Positions 1 through 7,962 of a stretch of 64,000 nt of DNA are shown in pieces. The stretch is from Kineothrix sp. MB12-C1. GTDB lineage: Bacteria; Bacillota; Clostridia; Lachnospirales; Lachnospiraceae. Each line of letters starts with the position of its first letter. Position 1 is the first letter of the stretch. The translations under genes were made by a program, and so were the position numbers. Under the pieces are notes generated by a model. That model saw only the letters and a program-made list of their open reading frames with translations. It ran no database searches and had not been told where the DNA came from. The stretch lies in assembly GCF_030863805.1 (NCBI RefSeq), contig NZ_CP132957.1, positions 620,001 to 684,000 on the forward strand, read 5' to 3'.

Positions 1-363
1 TTCGTTACCAACCTCATCGCTCGGGTAACTTAACATAAGTACGATCTTATCAGCTCCCTTGGCAATTCCCTTCAAACAAATGGAAAAACGATTTCTGGAT
101 AAAATAGGGAAAATAACACCTATGGTCCCGCCTCCCAGTTTCGCTCTCACATCTTTTGCTATATGATCAGTAGAAGCATAATTGCCCTGCGCCCGCGCAA
201 CGACTGATTCCGTTACGGCAATAACATCTCTGTCTCTAAGCCCGAAGCCTTCACTGTCCGCGGCCTCCAGAACACTGTCCGTTACAATTTTTACCAGGTC
301 ATCCCCTTCTCTGATGATAGGGCAGCGAATCCCTCTAGATATCGTTCCTACTTTTCTCTCCAT
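1..363 (-). CDS. Coenzyme F420-0:L-glutamate ligase family protein (partial, 5' part)
   Basis: The first 121 codons of a gene that runs off the left edge; the ATG is at 363. The N-terminus (MERKVGTISRGIRCPIIREG, then a DRDVIAVTES-type block and IGVIFPILSRNRFS) matches what I know of the CofE-like ligase family found in Firmicutes. In archaea and actinobacteria CofE adds glutamate to F420-0, but most Clostridia do not make F420, so the substrate here is unknown. A TATAAT-like -10 (complement of 423-428) lies about 60 bp upstream on the minus strand. Family call is from recognition only; function is not assigned. Confidence 0.72.
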   Translation of the reverse strand, partial: MERKVGTISRGIRCPIIREGDDLVKIVTDSVLEAADSEGFGLRDRDVIAVTESVVARAQGNYASTDHIAKDVRAKLGGGTIGVIFPILSRNRFSICLKGIAKGADKIVLMLSYPSDEVGNE

Positions 364-500
364 AGTGTCCCTTCTTTCCTATTCTCTCATCCTATCCGAC
401 CCTTAGGCCGCATGCGATATATATTATACTAAAAAAAGATGATAAAGGAAAGGGTAATCTGCATTTTTACAGATGTTTTATAGATATTACAGTGTTGTTT

Positions 501-938
501 TTAGTTAAGGACCTTTTCCACATAAATAATAGGGAACACTCCTGAATTCGATCGCTTCTCATAATCGGCTCTATATCCCAAAGCTTCATAGAATCCGACA
601 GCCTCATCCCGGCTGGTGATTCCTATCTTCTTCACCTTGTATTCCTGGAGCCAATCCTCTGCCGCTTCTATCAGAAGTCTGCCAACGCCTTTCTTCCGAT
701 ATTCTTCCAACACGCTGACTCTCTCTATCTTCGCCTCTTCGCCTTCCTCCAACAGATGAAGCCTGCAAGCCGCTACGGGATAAATATCGTCCAGAACAAG
801 TACATATAAAGACTTTCCCGTATCCCCTTCATCGAACTCCTTATCAAGGGGAATTCCAAATCCCTTGACCATCGCCTGTATTCTCACATAATGGACGCCT
901 GCAAGCTGCCAATACTCAGTCACTCTCACTGCCTTCAT
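501..938 (-). CDS. GNAT family N-acetyltransferase
   Basis: A 145-residue acetyltransferase of the GNAT fold. The acetyl-CoA loop is visible as EEYRKKGVGRLLIEAAEDW (the R/Q-x-x-G-x-G/A site), followed by GFYEALGYRAD, typical of motif B. The open frame extends further upstream inside the GST gene, but the ATG at 938 has a good AAGGAG about 10 bases before it (951-956) and avoids overlap, so I chose it. It is the last gene of the sulfur operon, 19 bp after the GST stop. Substrate unknown; the neighbourhood (cysteine/cystine-type importer, second GNAT) suggests an amino acid or thiol conjugate, by inference only. Confidence 0.85.
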   Translation of the reverse strand: MKAVRVTEYWQLAGVHYVRIQAMVKGFGIPLDKEFDEGDTGKSLYVLVLDDIYPVAACRLHLLEEGEEAKIERVSVLEEYRKKGVGRLLIEAAEDWLQEYKVKKIGITSRDEAVGFYEALGYRADYEKRSNSGVFPIIYVEKVLN

Positions 939-957
939 TTTACAGTCATTCTCCTTC

Positions 958-1914
958 TTACTGAAATTTCCTCGCATTTCTGTTATGGGGCTGCTTCCAA
1001 ACGGATAAGTCCGGTCCCTTAGGTACGATGCCGTAAGGATTGGTGGCAACAGCACACAAATGATAGTGTTTTTTGATCGCCTCAAAATCTGTCGTATTGC
1101 CGAAACCCGGCAAGCTGTATAAATCCCTCACATATCCCCATAAATTAGGGAAATCTGTCAACTTATTGCGGTTTGCCCAGAATCCATTATAGTAAGCTAC
1201 GTCGAATCTGGCTAAAGTTACATACAACCTGACATCCGATTCTGTAATGCAGTCTCCGAATAGATAACGGCTGTGTGAGAGCTTCTCTTCCAGCCAATCC
1301 AGCCTATCGAATACAAGGTGATATGCCTCCGCGTAGGCCTCTCTGCTTCTGGCAAATCCCGTCTTGTATACACCATTATTTATATCATGGAATAAAATAT
1401 CGTTCAGCTCATCGATTTCCTCGCGCAGCTCCTCCGGATATAAATCCGGTGCGCCGGGCTTATGGTATTTCTTCCATTCCACTTCCAGGTACCTGGTCAG
1501 ATTGAAGTAATCGTTATTTACTACCTTACCGGTCGGAAGATCTACCACGGCAGGTACCGTAAATCGCCCTTTATACTCAGGGTCCGTATTCAAATATGCT
1601 TCACTGATATACTTTATCTTAAGTACGGGATCCTCATCGTTTTCATCCAGAGTAAATGCCCAGTCCGTTCTGCCTACATCAGGGCGAAGCGGATCCACAG
1701 TTCCCAAACTGATAACATCCTCGAGGCCTAAAAGGTTTCGAACTATGACCGATCGATGAGCCCATGGGCACGCGGGTGACCACAGCAGCCGATATCGTCC
1801 CGCCTCTATCGGCAGCCTTCCTTCTCCGTCACCGAAGGGAGTGGTAAATCTATTCTTTTGACGCTCAAATTTTCCGTCCGTCTGTATTTCATCCGTTATA
1901 TATTTAGCCGACAT
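958..1914 (-). CDS. Xi-class glutathione S-transferase (glutathionyl-hydroquinone reductase family)
   Basis: A 318-residue protein of the YqjG/ECM4 family (Xi-class GST). Known members reduce glutathionyl-hydroquinones with a catalytic cysteine. Here the family's CPWA motif sits at residues 49-53 (CPWAH, Cys49), preceded by RYRLLWSPA, and the C-terminal helical domain carries the usual RLYVTLARFD and NPYGIVPKGPD blocks. The start ATG has AGGAGG in front. Length fits the family (about 310-340). It is co-transcribed with an amino acid ABC transporter and two GNATs, and a paralogue opens the same operon at 5055-6065. Glutathione is scarce in Clostridia, so another thiol may be the partner (inference). 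Confidence 0.88.
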   Translation of the reverse strand: MSAKYITDEIQTDGKFERQKNRFTTPFGDGEGRLPIEAGRYRLLWSPACPWAHRSVIVRNLLGLEDVISLGTVDPLRPDVGRTDWAFTLDENDEDPVLKIKYISEAYLNTDPEYKGRFTVPAVVDLPTGKVVNNDYFNLTRYLEVEWKKYHKPGAPDLYPEELREEIDELNDILFHDINNGVYKTGFARSREAYAEAYHLVFDRLDWLEEKLSHSRYLFGDCITESDVRLYVTLARFDVAYYNGFWANRNKLTDFPNLWGYVRDLYSLPGFGNTTDFEAIKKHYHLCAVATNPYGIVPKGPDLSVWKQPHNRNARKFQ

Positions 1915-1929
1915 TTTCTCCTCCTTTTC

Positions 1930-2406
1930 CTAAAACCTTGAAATCTCTTCCATGAAGCGATAATCTTCAGGGAGAAGAAATCCCTCCTGCTCCATCCATT
2001 CCTGCTTCTCTTTTCCTACATCGAAAATACACATAGCCGTCTTGTTCCTTCGAAATCCCATTTTTTCATAGAGGGCGACGGTTCTTGGATGGGTATACAA
2101 AATGATGTTCTGCCCCTTTAGCTGATCTAACAATAAGGCAATCAGCCTTCTGCCGATTCCATACCCCTGATATTCCTCGTCCAGAGCGATATTGTAAACA
2201 GCCGCCTGACAGATTCCGTCCGACAGCGCTCTTCCTACACCCACTATTTTATCTTTGTCATAGACGAACACTACCGCATAGCTGTTTTTAAATATGATTT
2301 CCTGCTCTCCCGCAGAGTGGTCGGATAGACCGGAGCGCCGTAGTACGTCGGACACCTCCTGCCAGTTGACATCTCCTTTTGTGAGCTTATATGTAATGTT
2401 ATTCAT
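1930..2406 (-). CDS. GNAT family N-acetyltransferase
   Basis: A 158-residue GNAT protein. The acetyl-CoA site reads LDEEYQGYGIGRRLIALLL and is followed by YEKMGFRRNKTAMCIFD, both classic GNAT motifs. A GTG codon lies nine bases upstream of the chosen ATG (2406), but the only ribosome site, AGGCGG, is eight bases before the ATG and would overlap the GTG, which decides the start. It lies between the transporter ATPase and the first GST in one operon. In Bacillus, GNATs next to cystine-type importers (yxe and ytm operons) acetylate S-modified cysteines; a similar job here is inference. Confidence 0.85.
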   Translation of the reverse strand: MNNITYKLTKGDVNWQEVSDVLRRSGLSDHSAGEQEIIFKNSYAVVFVYDKDKIVGVGRALSDGICQAAVYNIALDEEYQGYGIGRRLIALLLDQLKGQNIILYTHPRTVALYEKMGFRRNKTAMCIFDVGKEKQEWMEQEGFLLPEDYRFMEEISRF

Positions 2407-2457
2407 TGTATACACCGCCTAGAAACCGCTTTACTTTGATTGAATATAAGTTTCTTT

Positions 2458-3222
2458 CTATATGCTGTATTCCACATTCTCCAACATATGGATCTTTACA
2501 AGAAAATCCTTTAACCTATCACTTTTGGGACTTTCAAATATTTCCTTCGGCGTACCGTCCGCAACAATCTTGCCGTTCTCCAAGAAAATAATTCTGGTAG
2601 CCACATTTTTTACAAAATTCATTTCGTGAGTAACAAGTAAAATAGTGTTCCCTTCCTGCGCCGCCTTCTTTATCGTTACCAACACCTCGCTTACCAGCTC
2701 CGGATCCAATGCGGAAGTGGGTTCATCCATCAGCAGAAGCTCCGGCTCCATCGCCAACGCTCTCGCTATTGCCACTCTCTGCTGCTGCCCGCCGGATAGG
2801 TGTCTCGGGTAATGTGACAGCCTGTCGGACATTCCTACTTTTTCCAAGTGCTTTAAGGCGATTTCCTTCGCTTCTTTTTTCTTAAGTTTCTTTACCGTCA
2901 CGAGACCTTCCATAACGTTTTCCAGCGCCGTTTTATTTTTAAAAAGGTTGAACTGTTGAAAAACCATTTCCGTATTTCTTCGCAGCTCCAACTTTTCCTT
3001 GGACGACTTTGTGGTAAAGCTTATTTCTTTATTATTTATTGTAATCGTTCCCTGCTCTGGTTTTTCCAGAAGGTTAATGGAACGGAGCAAGGTGGATTTT
3101 CCGGTTCCCGATGGTCCTATGATAGCGACTACATCGCCTTTGTTAATGATCAAATCCATATTATCTAACACTATGTTGCTGCCGAAGCATTTACTCAATC
3201 CCCGAATCTCAACTAAGCTCAC
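2458..3222 (-). CDS. Amino acid ABC transporter, ATP-binding protein (polar amino acid type)
   Basis: A 254-residue ABC ATPase of the GlnQ/TcyC type. Walker A is GPSGTGKST, the signature is LSGGQQQR, and Walker B is LLLMDEPTSALD, followed by the H-loop VTHEM. The upstream in-frame extension reads through the permease end; I place the start at GTG 3222 because AAGGAGG stands nine bases before it. This gives a 14-bp overlap with the permease, so the two are translationally coupled. It powers the permease and binding protein encoded just upstream. The closest functional guess from context is a cystine or S-substituted cysteine importer. Confidence 0.92.
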   Translation of the reverse strand: MSLVEIRGLSKCFGSNIVLDNMDLIINKGDVVAIIGPSGTGKSTLLRSINLLEKPEQGTITINNKEISFTTKSSKEKLELRRNTEMVFQQFNLFKNKTALENVMEGLVTVKKLKKKEAKEIALKHLEKVGMSDRLSHYPRHLSGGQQQRVAIARALAMEPELLLMDEPTSALDPELVSEVLVTIKKAAQEGNTILLVTHEMNFVKNVATRIIFLENGKIVADGTPKEIFESPKSDRLKDFLVKIHMLENVEYSI

Positions 3223-3973
3223 TGGAAAGTCCCTCCTTTTTTGGCAGCCGCCCTTTTTTCTCTGTTTCCACATCCTCAGGAACGCTCATTTTTTTCTCGA
3301 TATATGTGAATACGCGTTCGATCACAACAGTCAGCACGAAGTAAATGATTGCTAATGAGCAATATACTTCAAAATACCGGTAGCTGTTTCCCGCAAGAAT
3401 CTTGCCCTGTGCGGTGATTTCCACCACGGAGCAGGTAAAGGCCAAGGAGGTTCCCTTTACCAGCCCTATCAGTGAATTTCCTAAAGAGGGGATAGCAACG
3501 GTTACTGCCTGGGGAGCAACCACCCTCTTGAATATTTGTATTCCGTTCATGCCCAGCGACTTTGCCGCCTCTACCTGCCCCTTTTCTACGGATAAGATGG
3601 CTGCTCTTATGGTCTCTGAGTCGAAAGCCGATTGATTCAGCCCCAGTGCCACAATTGCAAAAATAATAGGCGGGATTCCGTTTACATTATAAGAAGTTTC
3701 ATAGTAATAATTGATGTATTTCAAGGCTATGGGGATTCCGAAATATGTAAGATACAACTGCACGATAATCGGTGTTCCCCGGATGACCGAAACAAAGGCT
3801 ATGCTTATCTGCTTGAGAATAGGAACATTGTGTATCTTAACGATGGCTATCAGCAGCCCTACTATCCACCCGATAATCATTGCGATTGCCGTTAGTTCCA
3901 AGGTTACGGGAAGATATTTCAGCACCGCCGGAATCTGTGTGAATACTAACTGCCAGTCAAATATTTTACTCAT
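3209..3973 (-). CDS. Amino acid ABC transporter permease (HisM/TcyB type)
   Basis: A 254-residue membrane protein with several hydrophobic segments and the BPD-transport signature of polar amino acid permeases (FAIVALGLNQSAFDSETIRAAI, then EAAKSLGMNGIQIFKRVVAPQA, the EAA loop that docks on the ATPase). A single permease gene is present, so it probably works as a homodimer. It is preceded by the binding lipoprotein and overlaps the ATPase gene. The C-terminal tail is long and basic (KKGRLPKKEG). Substrate specificity cannot be read from the sequence. Confidence 0.92.
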   Translation of the reverse strand: MSKIFDWQLVFTQIPAVLKYLPVTLELTAIAMIIGWIVGLLIAIVKIHNVPILKQISIAFVSVIRGTPIIVQLYLTYFGIPIALKYINYYYETSYNVNGIPPIIFAIVALGLNQSAFDSETIRAAILSVEKGQVEAAKSLGMNGIQIFKRVVAPQAVTVAIPSLGNSLIGLVKGTSLAFTCSVVEITAQGKILAGNSYRYFEVYCSLAIIYFVLTVVIERVFTYIEKKMSVPEDVETEKKGRLPKKEGLSSELS

Positions 3974-4028
3974 CTCTTAAAGTCCCTTTCCTACTGTCAT
4001 CCATCATAAACAGATTATTAATACGATA

Positions 4029-4988
4029 TTATTCATAAGAAGGCGAATAATCTGAGCCGAACCACTTTTCATTGATTTCCTTGGAGATTCCTTCTTCGAT
4101 CACTTCCTTCAATGCTTTATTGATGTCATCTACCAACTGATCATTTCCTGCACTGACAATCAGATAGCTGTAGGGCTCCTCCATCAAGTCTTTAGAAACA
4201 TCGTTGCTGATCGTAATTCCTGTTACATTAAAGTTAAATTCGTTCTGATAATATTCGAACATCGGTTTATCCATCAATACAAAATCATATTTGCCCGCTT
4301 CCACATCCTGAATCTGAAGCACCAGATCCGATTCGCTGTATTCTATTACAATAGGGTTATCCGGATTTGCTGTATTGTAATTTTCCAAGGCTGTTGTAAT
4401 ATTGATACCTGCCTGAGATATAGTCTTAAGTCCTGCTAAATCATCCCATGACTCGATAGTTTCTGCCTTTTTATTATCCTTCGCAAAAATAGCAACATAT
4501 TCATTAGCAAAAATAGGGTCGGTAAATAAATATTTTTCTTTTCTCTGCTCATTCTTTGCAAAGTTGTTCACACCAATCTGATACCGATCAGAATCCAGTC
4601 CTGCGAAGATCGATGCGAAGTCTGTCACTTCTATTTCCAGCTTATACTGAGGAAGCTTATCGAAAACTGCCTTGGTCAGTTCAATATTGTGGCCCGTAAG
4701 CTCGTTACTGTCATTTACAAAGGTAAAGGGTTTGGGTGAGCCGCCTGTCGCCGCATAAACTGTCGTCACTTCACCTTCTGCAATTGCTGCTTCGTCTGTC
4801 TGCGCCTCGCCTGTATCCTCTGTGGAAGCTTCTGGCTCAGCCGTCTCCGGTGCTGTCGTTTCCTCTACTGCTTCGTCCTGCGCCACCGTATTCTCTACCG
4901 CTTTAGAACCGCAGCCTGTGAGTGCGCCTGCCATAAGCACTGTCGCAAATATTCCCGCCGCTAATCTTTTCACAAATTTCCTCTTCAT
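4029..4988 (-). CDS. Amino acid ABC transporter substrate-binding lipoprotein
   Basis: A 319-residue lipoprotein: basic n-region MKRKFVKR, hydrophobic stretch, and lipobox LTGC with the lipid-modified Cys at 26. A roughly 45-residue Glu/Thr/Ala-rich linker follows, then an SBP-type-3 domain beginning near FTFVNDSNELTGHNIEL and containing GSDRYQIG-like and VLMDKPMFEYY blocks. This family captures polar amino acids such as cystine. It is the second gene of the operon, after the first GST paralogue, with a 66-bp gap that contains an AAGGAG-like site. It acts on the outer face of the membrane with the permease and ATPase downstream. Confidence 0.92.
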   Translation of the reverse strand: MKRKFVKRLAAGIFATVLMAGALTGCGSKAVENTVAQDEAVEETTAPETAEPEASTEDTGEAQTDEAAIAEGEVTTVYAATGGSPKPFTFVNDSNELTGHNIELTKAVFDKLPQYKLEIEVTDFASIFAGLDSDRYQIGVNNFAKNEQRKEKYLFTDPIFANEYVAIFAKDNKKAETIESWDDLAGLKTISQAGINITTALENYNTANPDNPIVIEYSESDLVLQIQDVEAGKYDFVLMDKPMFEYYQNEFNFNVTGITISNDVSKDLMEEPYSYLIVSAGNDQLVDDINKALKEVIEEGISKEINEKWFGSDYSPSYE

Positions 4989-5054
4989 ATCTTTCTCCTC
5001 ATCTCTTATCTTATTTTTATTATTTTCACTAACTCAGGCTTTTACATTATATTT

Positions 5055-6065
5055 TTACTGATATGTAATTCGAGATTTACCGATCTTCTCATCTCTGTTA
5101 TTCGGTTCGTTCCAATTAGAAGTATCCGGTCCTAACGGAAGGATATCATAAGGATTATGAGAATGCTGTCCCAAAAGGTATCCTCTCTTTATCGCATCGA
5201 AATCCGTCGCTTCCTTAAATGCCGGAATGGTATATAAATCCTTGGCATAGTTCCAAAGGTTGTCATAATCCGCAATCCGATTTCTATTCGTCTTGTGGCT
5301 GAAATAATAAGCCACATCAAATCTTGCAAGAGTTACATATAACCGGATATCGGAATCCGTCAGCCTATCTCCGAACAAATACCTGCTCTGTCCCAGCCTT
5401 TCCTCCAACCAGTCCAGGCGATCGAACAGGATTTCATAGGCTTTCTCATACTCCTCCTGAGACTGTGCAAATCCGGCCTTATAGACGCCGTTGTTAACAT
5501 CATGAAACAGAATAACGTTCAATTCATCGATTTCCTTTCGCAGCTCCTCCGGATATAAATCCGGCGCTCCCTGCTTGTGAAAGGGCTTCCATACGGTTTC
5601 CCAGTAATTGGTCAGACGATGGTAGTCGTTGTTTACGACCTTTCCTCTCTTCACATCTACAACCGCAGGAACTGTCGCTCTTCCTTCATATGCCGCATCC
5701 GTCTGAGCATATATTTCCGGCAGAAAGCGAATCCCCAGCACCGGATCCACACCATTCGGATCCAGGGAAAATTCCCAACCGTTCTCCGTTCTTACAGGGC
5801 TTACTTTGCCTACACTTATCACATCCTCAAGCCCTAAGAGCTTCAATGCTATAATCTGCCTCGTAGCCCACGGGCAAAGGGGAGTCCATATCAGCCTGTA
5901 ACGCCCTGCCTCTACCGGCAGTTCTCCCTCTCCGTCTCCAAAAGGGATAATAAAGTAATTATCCTGTCTTACAAAAGCGCCCGTAGCCGATACCTCATGA
6001 GTATCCTCCGACGTGGCTACCTTTCCGAAAGTTACTTTTTCACTGCTTTCAATACTATTTCCCAT
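5055..6065 (-). CDS. Xi-class glutathione S-transferase, paralogue and first gene of the operon
   Basis: A 336-residue paralogue of the protein at 958-1914. The catalytic CPWA motif is at residues 64-67 (Cys64, CPWATRQ), and the same blocks recur: GDGEGELPVEAGRYRL, FHDVNNGVYKAGFA, DSDIRLYVTLARFDVAYY and NPYDILPLGPD. The N-terminus is about 15 residues longer than the other copy and hydrophilic. It is the first gene after a promoter and a LysR-type operator at 6134-6203, so it leads an operon of seven genes down to position 501. Two non-adjacent paralogues in one operon suggest two related conjugates or electron acceptors; this is inference. Confidence 0.88.
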   Translation of the reverse strand: MGNSIESSEKVTFGKVATSEDTHEVSATGAFVRQDNYFIIPFGDGEGELPVEAGRYRLIWTPLCPWATRQIIALKLLGLEDVISVGKVSPVRTENGWEFSLDPNGVDPVLGIRFLPEIYAQTDAAYEGRATVPAVVDVKRGKVVNNDYHRLTNYWETVWKPFHKQGAPDLYPEELRKEIDELNVILFHDVNNGVYKAGFAQSQEEYEKAYEILFDRLDWLEERLGQSRYLFGDRLTDSDIRLYVTLARFDVAYYFSHKTNRNRIADYDNLWNYAKDLYTIPAFKEATDFDAIKRGYLLGQHSHNPYDILPLGPDTSNWNEPNNRDEKIGKSRITYQ

Positions 6066-6133
6066 TTCGTTTTTCCCTTTCTTCCTTATGGAATTTTATG
6101 ACTCCCCTTTAGCCGTTTCTTTGTCATGGGCAT

Positions 6134-6162
6134 ATCATATCATTCCTATATGAATTTGTATA
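6134..6162 (-). promoter_or_regulatory. Candidate promoter of the GST/amino acid ABC operon
   Basis: On the minus strand a TATACA -35 (complement of 6157-6162) and a TATGAT -10 (complement of 6134-6139) are separated by 17 bp. It lies about 70 bp before the first GST start, just downstream of the LysR-type box at 6183-6203, the usual place for an activator-dependent promoter. The weak -35 fits activation. Confidence 0.5.
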
Positions 6163-6182
6163 ATACACGAAAGAAACATCTG

Positions 6183-6203
6183 GTAATAGATTTTATTTAT
6201 AAC
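6183..6203. promoter_or_regulatory. LysR-type operator box upstream of the GST/ABC operon
   Basis: A 21-bp imperfect palindrome, arms GTAATAGAT and ATTTATAAC around a 3-nt centre, matching 17 of 21 positions of the box at 12487-12507 in front of metY. The match continues outside the box (AACATC...TGG to the left). Such ATAG-N-CTAT boxes resemble the MtaR/MET-box of Streptococcaceae, which LysR proteins bind. The likely binder is the LysR protein at 9988-10896. Confidence 0.55.
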
Positions 6204-6254
6204 TAAATGACTTTTCATTCCTTCTCATAAAATACTCATGCATTTCCTTTTAAG

Positions 6255-6284
6255 TTGTAAGGAATTGCAAATATAAGATATAAT
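6255..6284 (+). promoter_or_regulatory. Candidate promoter of the DUF6483 gene
   Basis: TTGTAA at 6255-6260 and TATAAT at 6279-6284 with an 18-bp spacer on the plus strand. The predicted start of transcription is about 35 bp before the ATG at 6328, giving a short leader with an AGAAAGGA ribosome site at 6315-6322. Confidence 0.55.
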
Positions 6285-6327
6285 ATATTCAAGTTATTAA
6301 AAGACAAAGAAGACAGAAAGGACGAGA

Positions 6328-6720
6328 ATGATGTTTGAAAATGACTACATTATGCGCCTAATCTATGATATTATCAGGGCTTTAAAGAAATTGATATTTA
6401 AGATCAATGAAGAAAATGGAGAGGTCACGGAAATGGACACACAGGCGGCGGAAGTTTTCAGGAGATTATCCGCCCTCATCGATGAAGGGAAAATAAACGA
6501 GGCGGAAAATCTTCTGACAGAAGAAATGGAGACAGAAAATGTAAAGTCTTTCCAGACAGCCCTTTTATTTTACGAACATTTGAATAATAAGGACAACGAT
6601 TTTCTGGAAGATAACGATTTTTCAAGAAGGGAAATATCGGACGGACTCAAATACGCTGCCAGTCTCTATGGCTACAACAGTGTGATAGATGCCCTTTTAG
6701 CAGATGAAGGAGAAGATTAG
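6328..6720 (+). CDS. DUF6483 family protein
   Basis: A 130-residue, soluble, strongly acidic protein. It begins MMFENDYIMRLIYDIIRALKKLIF and continues with a helical, charged body (ALIDEGKINEAENLL, SRREISDGLKYAASLYGY). The N-terminal block and overall length match the DUF6483 family of Lachnospiraceae, whose function is unknown. The EGKINEAENLL stretch looks like a single TPR-like helix pair. Ribosome site AGAAAGGA precedes the ATG by six bases; a second ATG follows immediately. It stands alone on the plus strand, divergent from the GST operon and convergent with malY. Confidence 0.75.
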   Translation: MMFENDYIMRLIYDIIRALKKLIFKINEENGEVTEMDTQAAEVFRRLSALIDEGKINEAENLLTEEMETENVKSFQTALLFYEHLNNKDNDFLEDNDFSRREISDGLKYAASLYGYNSVIDALLADEGED

Positions 6721-6765
6721 GCTGCGCATCTATTTTATATAATAGGAGTAGTTTCCTATTACACG

Positions 6766-6807
6766 AATAAAAACTGGAAGCAGCTTTTACATTGCTGCTT
6801 CCAGTTT
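6766..6807 (-). terminator. Intrinsic terminator of the malY/metB operon
   Basis: A perfect 14-bp stem (6771-6784 with 6794-6807) around a 9-nt loop, followed on the minus strand by TTTTTATT. The stem includes the last codons of malY (stop at 6787-6789). On the plus strand the T-run is poor, so it serves mainly the minus-strand operon. Confidence 0.75.
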
Positions 6808-7962
6808 CTCTAATGCCTGTTGTAATATTGCCCTCGGGCACGCTATATTGATTCGTTCGAATCCTACTCCCGGCTCACCGAACATCGTTCCCTTATCCAA
6901 CCAAAGCCGTGCTTTATGAATGACTAAATCTTCCTTTTCTTTCTCGGACAGGGAAAGTCCTCTGAAATCCAACCAGACAAGATAGGTTCCTTCCGGTTCT
7001 AACATTTTTATCTGCGGAATTCTTTCCTCTAAGAAATTACGGACAAATTCGATATTGCCTTTTAAATATTCTATAAGTTGCGTATACCACTCTTCCCCGT
7101 ACCGGTAAGCCGCTTCACAAGCAGTCAATCCGAGGGTATTTAATTGGCTGTATCCTGATTTTACAATCTGCTCTTTGAACCTATGTCGGAGCTGCGGATT
7201 AGATATCAGGATATTAGAAATCTGCAATCCTGCCAAGTTGAAAGTCTTACTCGGCGAAGTACAGGTGATAGTTCTATCCTGTATCTCCTTATTTAAATTG
7301 GCAAATACCGTATGTTCTCCCCGAAATACAAAGTCTTGATGAATCTCATCACTCACCACAAGGATATTCTTCCGTACACAGATTTCCCCAAGTTTCTCTA
7401 ATTCTTCTTTGCTCCAAACTCTTCCGACAGGATTGTGAGGGCTGCACAGAATAAAAAGCTTTACACCGTTTTCTTCCACTTTTCGCTCAAAGTCTTCCAA
7501 ATCCATATGATATCTTCCATCATCACCAAGATATAACGTGTTATCCACCAATTTCCTGTCGTTGATTTCTATCGTTTCCCGGAAGGGATAATACACCGGC
7601 TGCTGGATCATCACCGCATCTCCCGGTTCCGTAAAAGCTTGTATCGCCATAGCCAGAGCATATACTACACCCGGTGTCTTCACCAACCACCTTCTATCGA
7701 TATTCCAATGATATTTCTTCTCCATCCATCCTTGCAACGCTTCGAAATATCCATCTCCCACTTCCGTGTAGCCAAAAATACCGTGGGAAGTTCTTTTCTG
7801 AATGGCTTCTATTATTTGATCGGAAACTTTGAAATCCATATCCGCTACCCACAAAGGCATAACGTCTTCCGGCATTCCTCTTTGCTTGGCAAAATCATAC
7901 TTTATGCTATCCGTACGTCTACGGTCAACAATCTCATCGAAGTTAATTTTCTTATCACTCAT
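6787..7962 (-). CDS. MalY/PatB family pyridoxal phosphate aminotransferase (probable cystathionine beta-lyase)
   Basis: A 391-residue fold-type I PLP enzyme. It opens with the MalY/PatB pattern FDEIVDRRRTDSIKYD and PLWVADMDFKV; the cofactor Asp is in LVVSDEIHQDF (about 205) and the Schiff-base lysine in SPSKTFNLAG (Lys239). MalY/PatB enzymes act as beta C-S lyases, cleaving cystathionine or S-substituted cysteines to pyruvate, ammonia and a thiol. Its start overlaps the metB-type gene by 8 bp, so the pair is coupled. With the upstream gamma-family enzyme it would complete cysteine-to-homocysteine flow or degrade imported cysteine conjugates; which one cannot be decided here. Confidence 0.88.
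   Translation of the reverse strand: MSDKKINFDEIVDRRRTDSIKYDFAKQRGMPEDVMPLWVADMDFKVSDQIIEAIQKRTSHGIFGYTEVGDGYFEALQGWMEKKYHWNIDRRWLVKTPGVVYALAMAIQAFTEPGDAVMIQQPVYYPFRETIEINDRKLVDNTLYLGDDGRYHMDLEDFERKVEENGVKLFILCSPHNPVGRVWSKEELEKLGEICVRKNILVVSDEIHQDFVFRGEHTVFANLNKEIQDRTITCTSPSKTFNLAGLQISNILISNPQLRHRFKEQIVKSGYSQLNTLGLTACEAAYRYGEEWYTQLIEYLKGNIEFVRNFLEERIPQIKMLEPEGTYLVWLDFRGLSLSEKEKEDLVIHKARLWLDKGTMFGEPGVGFERINIACPRAILQQALEKLEAAM

Noticed and set aside
457-474. ATCTG/CAGAT hairpin downstream of the GNAT gene as a terminator
   Set aside because: Only five pairs and no T-run follows on the minus strand; too weak to list.
1275-1731. Plus-strand frames inside the GST gene
   Set aside because: They are shadows of the GST coding sequence with no ribosome sites or recognisable motifs; the same holds for the other opposite-strand frames inside real genes.
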